Virus record (IMG/VR): IMGVR_UViG_3300030419_000546
Coordinates: 1-35,186 of that record
DNA length: 35,186 bases
Source of the DNA: a virus
Direction: 5' to 3' (one strand)
Under the pieces are notes generated by a model. It had not been told where the DNA came from. It saw nothing but the letters and a program-made list of their open reading frames with translations, and did no database searches. Shown here piece after piece: positions 29,018-35,186 of this stretch (the stretch's first letter is position 1; each line of letters starts with the position of its first letter). The position numbers and the translations under genes were made by a program.

Positions 29018-29637
29018 TAAAGAGTTTCTTCAACATCTAACTCATATTTGTATAATAAATTTCCATCTTTATCAGAACCAACTGCTCCAAAGGACTGCAT
29101 ATCATTTACTAAATGAACTGTAAAAGGAACATCATCATAAGTAACTGCTGAATCATTTGCTATATCTGCGACTAAAGGTGGTTCAATAGTAACTGTTGCC
29201 GCATTACTAGATGAAGTAACATCTGCAACCACCATATAAACTTTAGTGTGTGAGGCAAACTTAATAAAGTCTCCCGTCTTAAATCTGCCTGCACCATCGC
29301 CAGCGAATCCGTCCATAGCTATTGTTGTATCTCCAGCAGATTGTGCACCATTAACTAAAACACTTCCTGTTTCACTTCCTCTTGCATCTTCTATTTCTGG
29401 TGGGATAATAGTAAAATTTTCTTTTCCACTTCTTTGTTTAATTATAAAAGCCATTAATTCTCCATAAACAGTTGATCTATTAGAAGTAATAATTGAAGCT
29501 GTAAATGCCCATCTTTGAGAATCAATAGTTCTTGATAATTTTTTTCCACTAATTGATTTAGATATAATTGTACTTTGTATTGATTTAATACCTAGTGTTT
29601 CAAATTTAGATGTTGATATAGGAAATGCACCACTCAT
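29017..29637 (-). CDS. Minor tail protein
   Basis: The 206-residue protein begins MSGAFPISTSKFETLGIKSI and has a beta-rich body with alternating Thr/Ser/Val strands (SVLVNGAQSAGDTTIAMDGF). The C-terminus reads SFGAVGSDKDGNLLYKYELD. Its place directly after the tape measure is the usual place of the gpM-type distal tail protein that terminates the tube near the tip. It overlaps the tape measure stop by one base. Confidence 0.7.
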   Translation of the reverse strand: MSGAFPISTSKFETLGIKSIQSTIISKSISGKKLSRTIDSQRWAFTASIITSNRSTVYGELMAFIIKQRSGKENFTIIPPEIEDARGSETGSVLVNGAQSAGDTTIAMDGFAGDGAGRFKTGDFIKFASHTKVYMVVADVTSSSNAATVTIEPPLVADIANDSAVTYDDVPFTVHLVNDMQSFGAVGSDKDGNLLYKYELDVEETL

Positions 29638-31463
29638 TATACTAATTCTCTCCTACCTTTTTCGTTTAAAGCATTATTAATTATTGAAGTAATGATACCT
29701 CTATTTTCTACTAATACATCATTGAAACTATTTGAGTCTATTGCTTCTATATTAAAATTAACATTAACAGTTCCACCACCTGTTCCTCTAGCATTTTGAG
29801 TAATTTGTCCTGTTTGATTTGGAACAAATAACTCTGGACCTCTTTCCCCAACCATAACAGGTTTTCCTTTTGATACTGCTCCACCTGAAGCCATTCCACC
29901 ACCCATTATCAATGATAAAAATTGATATTTAGCTTGTTTATTAGCTTCTTTATTTTGTTTATCCTTTTCAGCAGTTATTTGTTTTTCAATACCAAGTGTT
30001 ACTAATAATTGTGCAATAGAAGTATTTTGTAATGCTATTTGTACTCCAATCTTAATTGCAACTTCTACAAGTGCCGCAATTATTTTTATTAATATTTGAT
30101 TACCAATGTTTCTCATTGTATCTCCAAACTCTTTTCCTAAAACTATACTTTCAGCAATACCTTTTGACATTCCTTTAATACCCATATCAAATATTTCAAA
30201 TGCTTGTTTAGATAAATTAGTAAGTTTCTTTAATGAATCTTCATTAAGTTTTTCTATTTCTTCTCTAAATGGAGATATATTCCGTTTTAATTTTTTAGCT
30301 TCTTCATTTGCTTTCATAATTTCTTTTTGCATTTCTGTTACTTCTATTGTATTTTTTGCAATTTCCTCTTTTACTCTTTCAAAGACTTTTTTAATTCCTG
30401 TTATTTCTCCATTAGATTCTTTTAATTTATCTAAAAAACCAATATCAATTTCTATTCCTAATTTTTTTAATAATTTTCCTATTTGATTAAATATTAATCC
30501 TATTGTAAAAACAACAACTCTGCCTTTTGTACCCAGCATTAAAAAACCGATAATTCCCATTTCTCTAACGACAGGTGGTAAAAAATTAATTATATCAATA
30601 ACTCCTTTTATTCCTGATGCTACTGTTGTAAAAACAACTTTGACTGCTTTAACAGTTTCTACAAGACCAACTATTGTACCCTCAATAACAGTAATTAATC
30701 CTTGACCTAAAGCATTAGCCATTTTTCTTAATTTATCTTGATTTTCTTCTACAAGTTTATTGATTGTAATTAATCCACCTTTAATAAAATCAAAAAAGCC
30801 AGCTTCATTAGTTCCTAATTGAAATTGAAATATCTTATCTTGAATCATTGATAAAGTACCATCAAAAGTTGTTCCTAAAACTTCTGCGGCTCTACCAAAT
30901 CTACCATTTGGACCAAATTCTCTATGCAAAGCATCTACTGTTTCTTTTATTGTAACTGTTGTGCCTGATTTAAAACCAAGCATTTCTCTTACACCTCTTT
31001 CTCTAAACAATTCAGCAGATGCAATACCAGCAGACAAAGACCTTTGAACTTGCTCTCCTGTAAGTTTAAAATCTAATCCTGTTACTGCGGCAATGTTTCC
31101 AACTATTTGTAAATTGGTTGCTAATTCATTTGCGTCTTTAGATACAACTGCTAAATTACCTGATGCGGCGGCAATTTGCTCTAAAGTAAATGGAACTTTT
31201 CCAGCAAATTTAACTAAATTATCAAATGCTTTTTTTCCCTCTTCAACTGAACCAAATAAGAAAAAGAATCTTAATCTTAATTGTTCAACATCTTTACCTA
31301 CTTTTAAAAATGATTTGACAACAAGACCAGCACCTATTCCTAGTATTGCTGATTGAACTGAAAATATTGATGATTTTAAATTTGTTAATCCTCTACGAAC
31401 TGCTCCAAAAGCAACTTTTGTTTTATCTTTTGCTAATATATTTAATACTAAATTCTGTGCCAT
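29637..31463 (-). CDS. Tail tape measure protein
   Basis: The 608-residue protein sets tail length and is later ejected with the DNA. The N-terminus (VAFGAVRRGLTNLKSSIF) and the segment ASGNLAVVSKDANELATNLQ are typical of tape measures. There are hydrophobic stretches near residues 305-330 and 455-480 (IIAALVEVAIKIGVQIALQ), a helical charged middle, and a Gly-rich C-terminus (GGGMASGGAVSKGKPVMVGE). The start codon overlaps the stop of the frameshifted chaperone frame, the expected order. Its short length predicts a tail of roughly 90 nm, by the usual rule of thumb. Confidence 0.9.
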   Translation of the reverse strand: MAQNLVLNILAKDKTKVAFGAVRRGLTNLKSSIFSVQSAILGIGAGLVVKSFLKVGKDVEQLRLRFFFLFGSVEEGKKAFDNLVKFAGKVPFTLEQIAAASGNLAVVSKDANELATNLQIVGNIAAVTGLDFKLTGEQVQRSLSAGIASAELFRERGVREMLGFKSGTTVTIKETVDALHREFGPNGRFGRAAEVLGTTFDGTLSMIQDKIFQFQLGTNEAGFFDFIKGGLITINKLVEENQDKLRKMANALGQGLITVIEGTIVGLVETVKAVKVVFTTVASGIKGVIDIINFLPPVVREMGIIGFLMLGTKGRVVVFTIGLIFNQIGKLLKKLGIEIDIGFLDKLKESNGEITGIKKVFERVKEEIAKNTIEVTEMQKEIMKANEEAKKLKRNISPFREEIEKLNEDSLKKLTNLSKQAFEIFDMGIKGMSKGIAESIVLGKEFGDTMRNIGNQILIKIIAALVEVAIKIGVQIALQNTSIAQLLVTLGIEKQITAEKDKQNKEANKQAKYQFLSLIMGGGMASGGAVSKGKPVMVGERGPELFVPNQTGQITQNARGTGGGTVNVNFNIEAIDSNSFNDVLVENRGIITSIINNALNEKGRRELV

Positions 31464-31971
31464 TATTTATGCCTTGCTTTATTCATAGCCATTTCATGTT
31501 CTTCTTGTTCTAACATTAAATAACCTATCCAATGGTTATACTCCCATTCTTCCATTTGTAAAACATCTTTCAAAGGTATTTTTAACCTATCAGCTAGAAT
31601 AAAACAATTCTTTAATTGAGGATCAGATTTTAGTTTTTTTTTACTTCTTGAGGAGGCACTATTTGAACCATTGATGTGGCTATGCGTGAGAGGACATCAG
31701 AATCTACTTTGTGCATTAAACCTATTTTATCTTCTAATGTGAATAGTTTATTACCATCTTTATCAATAGCTTTCATAATAACTATATCAGCAAGTATTCC
31801 AACATCATTAAGATTATCAGACTTTTTAAATAATTTATTCTTTTCAGATAAAGTAATAGGATTCCAATAAATAACACTCGGATTACCAGCTTCGTCTTTC
31901 CATTCTTCTACTTCAAGAGATTGAACTCCTAAAGACTCAAAATGAGATTTGGCTCTGTCAATAAATTTCAT
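31463..31971 (-). CDS. Tail assembly chaperone, long -1 frameshift product (gpGT-like)
   Basis: This is the fusion made when ribosomes slip back one base at A AAA AAC (plus positions 31633-31639). The first part is the 113-residue chaperone. After the slip, the frame continues as LKSDPQLKNCFILADRLKI to a stop at 31463-31465, about 169 residues in all. The extension is helical and acidic (MEEWEYNHWIGYLMLEQEE) and has no start codon of its own. Its stop overlaps the tape measure ATG. This matches the lambda G/GT arrangement, where a small fraction of fusion protein loads the tape measure. Confidence 0.82.
31630..31971 (-). CDS. Tail assembly chaperone, short product (gpG-like)
   Basis: The 113-residue protein is the normal, unshifted product. 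It has a compact mixed fold (MKFIDRAKSHFESLGVQSLE, then GNPSVIYWNPITLSEKNKLF) and ends VPPQEVKKN at a TAA directly after the slippery run. Position between the tail tube gene and the tape measure gene is diagnostic of this chaperone class. It should be made in excess over the fusion form. Confidence 0.85.
   Translation of the reverse strand: MKFIDRAKSHFESLGVQSLEVEEWKDEAGNPSVIYWNPITLSEKNKLFKKSDNLNDVGILADIVIMKAIDKDGNKLFTLEDKIGLMHKVDSDVLSRIATSMVQIVPPQEVKKN
31633..31639 (-). promoter_or_regulatory. Programmed -1 frameshift site
   Basis: On the coding strand nine A residues are followed by C and then TAA. In the chaperone frame this reads A AAA AAC TAA, an ideal slippery heptamer. Slipping one base back avoids the stop and opens 56 more codons up to the tape measure start. 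The A-run may slip without a stimulatory structure. I did not find an obvious stable hairpin immediately downstream. Confidence 0.8.
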
Positions 31972-31980
31972 ACAGTATTA

Positions 31981-32367
31981 TTATACAGTTGCTCTTGTCA
32001 ATGCTCCTGTACCTTGAAAAGTAACTGATCTTGAAATGATTGCGTCCATAGAGTTATTAACTGACATTCCTGTAATAATACCTGTTCCTGTAAATTTTTC
32101 ATCTCCAGAAGAATTACCCTCTGGTAATAAAACAAAAGATATAGAACTTCCTACTGTTAAAGTTTGTTGTGGAGAATCAGTTTCATCATAATTCATTTCT
32201 AAAGTTCCTGAAAATGATGTTCTTCCAGCAACAAATGATTTAGTTGCATCTGTTAAAGCTGTATCTTCTACAACATCAGCAGTAGTTTCTAAAGTGAACC
32301 CTGTTAATTCCCCAACACCAGATCCACCAGCAGTTACGACTCCTTCTTTTCCGTGATGTGTTGCCAT
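31981..32367 (-). CDS. Major tail (tube) protein
   Basis: The 128-residue protein has the beta-barrel composition of tail tube subunits. ATHHGKEGVVTAGGSGVGEL, GFTLETTADVVEDTALTDAT and the closing SVTFQGTGALTR are typical of short siphovirus tail-tube proteins. It precedes the frameshifted chaperone and the tape measure. A ribosome site AAGGAA lies upstream of ATG 32367. The start overlaps the C-terminus of the 55-residue frame. Confidence 0.87.
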   Translation of the reverse strand: MATHHGKEGVVTAGGSGVGELTGFTLETTADVVEDTALTDATKSFVAGRTSFSGTLEMNYDETDSPQQTLTVGSSISFVLLPEGNSSGDEKFTGTGIITGMSVNNSMDAIISRSVTFQGTGALTRATV

Positions 32368-32501
32368 GTTTTAGTTTCCTTTTTACTTGTTTGCTTGTTT
32401 TGTTTTTCTTGTTTCCAGCCTAAAGCTAAAAAATTTTCAAGTTGAGTTTCATTAATTGTAACTTCATTCCCATCTTTATATAATTTAATGTCTTTAGCCA
32501 T
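32334..32501 (-). CDS. Small protein (55 aa) upstream of the tail tube gene
   Basis: The frame from ATG 32501 to TAA 32334 encodes 55 residues: a folded-looking N-terminus (MAKDIKLYKDGNEVTINETQ, then LENFLALGWK) and a Lys/Gln-rich tail. The end overlaps the tail tube start by 34 bases. The N-terminus, with a strand followed by a short helix ending LGWK, resembles small phage virion proteins, but I cannot name it. It fills a gap that otherwise has no gene. Confidence 0.5.
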   Translation of the reverse strand: MAKDIKLYKDGNEVTINETQLENFLALGWKQEKQNKQTSKKETKTWQHITEKKES

Positions 32502-32512
32502 AATGTCTTTTA

Positions 32513-32695
32513 CTATTTATCTTCTTCTTCGTCAAGTTCTTCATCATCTTCCCACTCATTTTCTTCATCTTCCATATCCACAGTATTACCATCATCTATT
32601 TCTCTATGAGTGTCAATAAGTTCTTTAATATCTGCTACTAATTCTTCAATTTTATCTAATTTCTTTTCTGCTTTGTCTAATGTTTTATCGTTCAT
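32513..32695 (-). CDS. Small acidic coiled-coil protein
   Basis: The 60-residue protein starts with a charged helix (DKAEKKLDKIEELVADIKEL) and ends in an extremely acidic tail (EDEENEWEDDEELDEEEDK). It lies between the tail terminator and the tail tube. Such acidic microproteins may act as DNA mimics or assembly chaperones. Neither role is shown. Confidence 0.62.
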   Translation of the reverse strand: MNDKTLDKAEKKLDKIEELVADIKELIDTHREIDDGNTVDMEDEENEWEDDEELDEEEDK

Positions 32696-32703
32696 ATTTT
32701 ATC

Positions 32704-33141
32704 CTATGGAGTTGCACTATCATGTTCATAAATTACTCTAACAACCATACTGATAGCACCATAAGGAAATAGAGTACCAGCATCAGTTTCTAATGAAATA
32801 ACTTCTGTATCTAATGCTTTGTTGTTTCGTGTTATATCAGATTCAAGTTCTGTTTCAATAGCACTTGCCAAATTATTTCTAGCAGTATCTATATTATCTT
32901 CGCTTCCTTTTGTATATCCTGTTATTAAAAATTCTAAATTTCCTATTCTTGATTTAGCACCACTTCCTATTTCTTGATCTTCTTTTTCTTCTGATTGTGT
33001 TTGTACTAATACTGCTGGATATTGTGCTTGTGATAATTCTTCTAAATTAAAAGGTTGTCTTGTTACCTTTTTAATTGATGGACTTGATATTCCAGAAATT
33101 GTGGAAACTATATGACCTGCAATATCTTCTCTTTTACTCAT
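32704..33141 (-). CDS. Tail terminator / tail completion protein
   Basis: The 145-residue protein has the size and position of a tail terminator, which caps the tail tube and binds the head. Visible segments are SKREDIAGHIVSTISGI, QYPAVLVQTQSEEKED near residue 39, and the C-terminal VVRVIYEHDSATP. The stretch YPAVLV followed by charged residues is typical of this class. It overlaps the upstream gene by 4 bases. Confidence 0.7.
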   Translation of the reverse strand: MSKREDIAGHIVSTISGISSPSIKKVTRQPFNLEELSQAQYPAVLVQTQSEEKEDQEIGSGAKSRIGNLEFLITGYTKGSEDNIDTARNNLASAIETELESDITRNNKALDTEVISLETDAGTLFPYGAISMVVRVIYEHDSATP

Positions 33142-33596
33142 ATCTTTAATGCTTTAATTTGTTTCTTCATAAACTTTTCAAATGTATCTCTTATAACCTT
33201 TTCTGTTCTTTTATCATAGCCAAAAAACTTTCTAACAGGTAATTTACCCATGCCTTGTTGATGCCATAATGCTTTTTTTGCTTGTGTTTGCTCTCTAAAA
33301 TATATTTGAACTTGATTTTTATTTTTAATTTTTGAATCAATAGATTGCAACATATCGTTTGTATCTTGAAGATTTACTACTGATTTTCCTTTTTCCTCTG
33401 CATAGCTAGGACTGTAAGCTACAAATCTTCTTTTATTTATATCTAAACCTTTATCAGTTCTTGTATCAATTATTGTTTTTAATTGAACACCAGCTTGTTC
33501 TAAACCTTTTGTAACTATATTAGGAAACCTTTTAAAAAATTTATTAAATCTTTTTCTAACTAAAGGTAAATTTGATGTGACTTTAGCATTTAACAT
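33138..33596 (-). CDS. Head-tail joining protein (HK97 gp10-like)
   Basis: The 152-residue basic protein has the neck-protein pattern: FNKFFKRFPNIVTKGLEQAG, then LWHQQGMGKLPVRKFFGYDK, where GKLPVRKFFG is characteristic. The C-terminus is helical (KVIRDTFEKFMKKQIKALKI). It lies between the connector and terminator genes with overlaps of 1 and 4 bases. It probably seals the head-tail interface. Confidence 0.78.
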   Translation of the reverse strand: MLNAKVTSNLPLVRKRFNKFFKRFPNIVTKGLEQAGVQLKTIIDTRTDKGLDINKRRFVAYSPSYAEEKGKSVVNLQDTNDMLQSIDSKIKNKNQVQIYFREQTQAKKALWHQQGMGKLPVRKFFGYDKRTEKVIRDTFEKFMKKQIKALKI

Positions 33597-34081
33597 TATC
33601 TAGTTAATCTTCTTGAGCCATGCAAAGGTTCTTTTTCATTTACAGAAATAGTACCACCAGCATCACTATCATATTCTACACCATCTTCTAATATAGACTG
33701 AAATTCTTTGTTGTATTCACTTCTATAAAATTCAATCATTCTTTCAAATCTATCTTTATCAGCTTCAGGTCTAAACTTTGTTATTGTTGGTAAAAAAAAT
33801 TTAGATAAAAATAAAAAAGCACCAGCTCTTTTAAATTGGTCTAAATTAACTTTAGTATCTACCATTTCGGCAGTATTTAAAACTGTTATATCTGTATAGA
33901 CATTTGTTTTATAAACAGGCCACCAACGAATACGCAACTCTCTTAAAATATCATTAGTTGTTTGTGTAATAAAAAATGTTACTTCTGATGATGTAGATGA
34001 AAAACCAAACTCATATATATCAGCTTGATAATTAGATACATCCCCAGCATTAATTACATTAGCACCTGTGTAATTTGCCAT
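33596..34081 (-). CDS. Head-tail connector / adaptor protein
   Basis: The 161-residue protein follows the capsid region. A helical core (ILRELRIRWWPVYKTNVYTD, then FERMIEFYRSEYNKEFQSIL) suits adaptor proteins that bind below the portal. The N-terminus and the Asp/Gly-rich C-terminus look flexible. The assignment is from position, length and helical pattern. Confidence 0.65.
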   Translation of the reverse strand: MANYTGANVINAGDVSNYQADIYEFGFSSTSSEVTFFITQTTNDILRELRIRWWPVYKTNVYTDITVLNTAEMVDTKVNLDQFKRAGAFLFLSKFFLPTITKFRPEADKDRFERMIEFYRSEYNKEFQSILEDGVEYDSDAGGTISVNEKEPLHGSRRLTR

Positions 34082-34082
34082 A

Positions 34083-34184
34083 TTAACCTACCAAAGCTAT
34101 AATAACCACAATAGCAACAATAACACCAGCAGTTACTTTAGGGTTATCTTTTGCCATATTCCAATACTTTTCTAAATGTTTCAT
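34083..34184 (-). CDS. Single-pass membrane microprotein (33 aa)
   Basis: The frame from ATG 34184 to TAA 34083 encodes 33 residues: a basic start (MKHLEKYWNMAKDNPK) and one membrane span (VTAGVIVAIVVIIALVG). Its ATG overlaps the upstream TGA (ATGA at 34181-34184), and its stop ends next to the connector start. Coupling at both ends supports it. A span-bearing microprotein inside the head-gene block is unusual. Function is unknown. Confidence 0.55.
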   Translation of the reverse strand: MKHLEKYWNMAKDNPKVTAGVIVAIVVIIALVG

Positions 34185-34363
34185 TTCTTTCCCTTTTTCT
34201 TTTTAGGTTTTAGTTTAACAATATTTTCAGCTTTTTCTATTATTTTTTTTGGTTTATCAGTTAAAGGTTTGAAACCTCTTTTTGTAAAATGATTTATATT
34301 AGCTTCGTATTGTATTTTTGATCTAGTAATGGTTTTTTTTCCATTTGTTAATTTTATATCCAT
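34181..34363 (-). CDS. Small lysine-rich protein downstream of the capsid gene
   Basis: The 60-residue protein has a short folded N-terminus (MDIKLTNGKKTITRSKIQYE, then HFTKRGFKPL) and a Lys-rich tail (KPKKKKGKK). The ATG follows an AGGAGATAT ribosome site. It could be a head-associated or DNA-contacting microprotein. No family is recognised. Confidence 0.6.
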   Translation of the reverse strand: MDIKLTNGKKTITRSKIQYEANINHFTKRGFKPLTDKPKKIIEKAENIVKLKPKKKKGKK

Positions 34364-34381
34364 AATATCTCCTGTTATATC

Positions 34382-34405
34382 CTATGGCGGATTGCTCCGC
34401 CATAG
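34382..34405. terminator. Perfect hairpin after the capsid gene
   Basis: CTATGGCGGA (34382-34391) and TCCGCCATAG (34396-34405) form ten perfect pairs with a TTGC loop, 12 bases past the capsid stop on the minus strand. No T-run follows in that direction, so it is probably a partial terminator or mRNA 3'-end stabiliser that sets high capsid expression relative to the genes behind it. Confidence 0.6.
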
Positions 34406-34416
34406 AAAAGTAGTTA

Positions 34417-35186
34417 TTAGTTGATTACTGATTCTCCAAGTATTTCTACACCATAAGAGTCATGTAATTCGCCAACACCATAAACTGCTGTTGCTACGAT
34501 TTCATCTGCTCTTAAAGACGCATCTCTTTGAGTTTCAATTTTCAAGTCTTGCATCATTGCTAAACCTAAAGCATCTTTATGGAAGATACCACCTTTACAG
34601 TTGTCTGTGTCAGAAGTTCCATCAACATTTGAAGTTTCAAACATTTGAACTCCAGCGATGTTTCCAACATATCCTGTTCTTAATGCTTCGTTAGTTAAGT
34701 CATTAGGATTTGGATTAACAAAAGTATTAGTTAAGTTTTTCTTCACATTGTATGCAACCTTTGGATTCAGTACACCAGCCAAAGGCATTGGTACTGCCGC
34801 TTGTCTTAAAGTTGCTACTGCTTCAAAGATTTTAGCCACAGTTACTTCTGCTCCAGCACTACCTACTACTGATGAAAAACCATCAAATAATGCTGTTAAG
34901 TCTGTGTCTATTTTTTTTGCAATCGCTTCACCAAATAGTTTTCCAATGTCTGCCGCAACATTTCTAGGAGATGCGTTTCTTCCTAAATCTGTTAGCGTAG
35001 TCATTATACCATTTTCACTTGCTGTAATTGTTACAGAAGTTGGATTGATTGCTGTGTTAGATAGATCAGATGCTTCCGATACTGCTGCCGCAGAAACTGC
35101 TGCATAGACAGGAACTTCAACTGACTTTCCACCACCGCTAATAGCATAGTTTTTTACAAGTGGTCTCATTACTGATCTTTCACTTG
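34417..35186 (-). CDS. Major capsid protein, C-terminal part (cut by window edge)
   Basis: The frame is open from the right edge to TAA 34417. It encodes residues about 26-280 of the capsid protein, beginning SERSVMRPLVKNY. The segment SENGIMTTLTDL is shared with the left-edge fragment. Later stretches (ADIGKLFGEAIAKKIDTDLT, then AGVQMFETSNVDG) are typical of HK97-fold capsids of the N4-gp56 or coat-protein type. The genes that follow are head-completion genes, as expected. Together with 1-408 this gives one full capsid gene on a circular map. Confidence 0.9.
   Translation of the reverse strand, partial: SERSVMRPLVKNYAISGGGKSVEVPVYAAVSAAAVSEASDLSNTAINPTSVTITASENGIMTTLTDLGRNASPRNVAADIGKLFGEAIAKKIDTDLTALFDGFSSVVGSAGAEVTVAKIFEAVATLRQAAVPMPLAGVLNPKVAYNVKKNLTNTFVNPNPNDLTNEALRTGYVGNIAGVQMFETSNVDGTSDTDNCKGGIFHKDALGLAMMQDLKIETQRDASLRADEIVATAVYGVGELHDSYGVEILGESVIN
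34852..35186. repeat. Imperfect terminal direct repeat, right copy
   Basis: This is the partner of bases 1-335. It is aligned without gaps at an offset of 34851, with about 38 mismatches that leave only about five residue changes. The contig ends inside capsid coding sequence at both edges. Confidence 0.9.

Noticed and set aside
34658-35107. A 149-codon rightward frame opposite the capsid gene
   Set aside because: It is an antisense shadow of the capsid coding sequence. The same shadow appears at 53-256 in the left copy.
1-35186. tRNA genes, CRISPR arrays, insertion sequences, integrase or attachment sites
   Set aside because: I searched by eye on both strands and found no cloverleaf, regular repeat-spacer array, transposase or tyrosine/serine recombinase motif.

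Overview
The window is an AT-rich, tightly packed tailed-phage genome, essentially complete, with siphovirus morphology: a long tape measure, a tail-tube protein and a frameshifted tail chaperone. The AT-rich composition, the GTA-type 3TM holin, DUF3310, DUF932 and DUF1376 genes, and the TET/JBP oxygenase suggest a marine phage of an alphaproteobacterium such as a SAR11 relative. The host is an inference. I see no integrase, DNA polymerase, primase, helicase, DNA methyltransferase, tRNA or CRISPR.

Layout. Almost everything is on the minus strand in one leftward arm. It starts at a Cro/CI-type regulator (13300), passes early genes and a DNA-modification-like cassette (ParB-like, TET/JBP-like oxygenase, GT-A glycosyltransferase; 10255-7937), then the small terminase, a run of envelope microproteins (7579-4801), large terminase, portal, minor head protein, scaffold and the N-terminus of the major capsid protein (408-1). 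The same gene order resumes at the right edge: capsid C-terminus (35186-34417), connectors, tail terminator, tail tube, tail chaperone, tape measure, tail tip, fibres, endolysin, phosphoesterase, DUF3310 and holin (18917). The first and last 335 bases are diverged copies (about 38 mismatches) of the same part of the capsid gene. The window therefore closes to a circle of about 34.85 kb with one capsid gene of about 280 codons, unless the capsid gene is tandemly duplicated.

A short rightward arm (13379-18887) diverges from the regulator. It encodes small unknown proteins, a DUF932 protein, a lipoprotein, an HTH protein, a RecB-like PD-(D/E)XK nuclease and a possible single-strand-binding-like protein. 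It ends in a G-rich hairpin shared with the convergent leftward arm.

The most striking signal is in the rightward arm. Four hammerhead self-cleaving ribozymes can be drawn base by base: a type III ribozyme in the leader of the 13984 gene (13896-13974), and type II ribozymes in the next three intergenic gaps (14221-14287, 14587-14681, 15756-15819). All three type II copies share an extra U after the CUGANGA core. The transcript should cut itself between successive genes. Most genes in this arm also share an AACTAG element joined to the Shine-Dalgarno, and in the first ribozyme that element is one strand of stem III.

Other notable items are an A AAA AAC -1 frameshift site in the tail chaperone, a TET/JBP plus glycosyltransferase pair with no methyltransferase, a four-cysteine HiPIP-like microprotein, paralogous membrane coiled-coil microproteins, and several microgenes of 29-55 codons found by reading the gaps.
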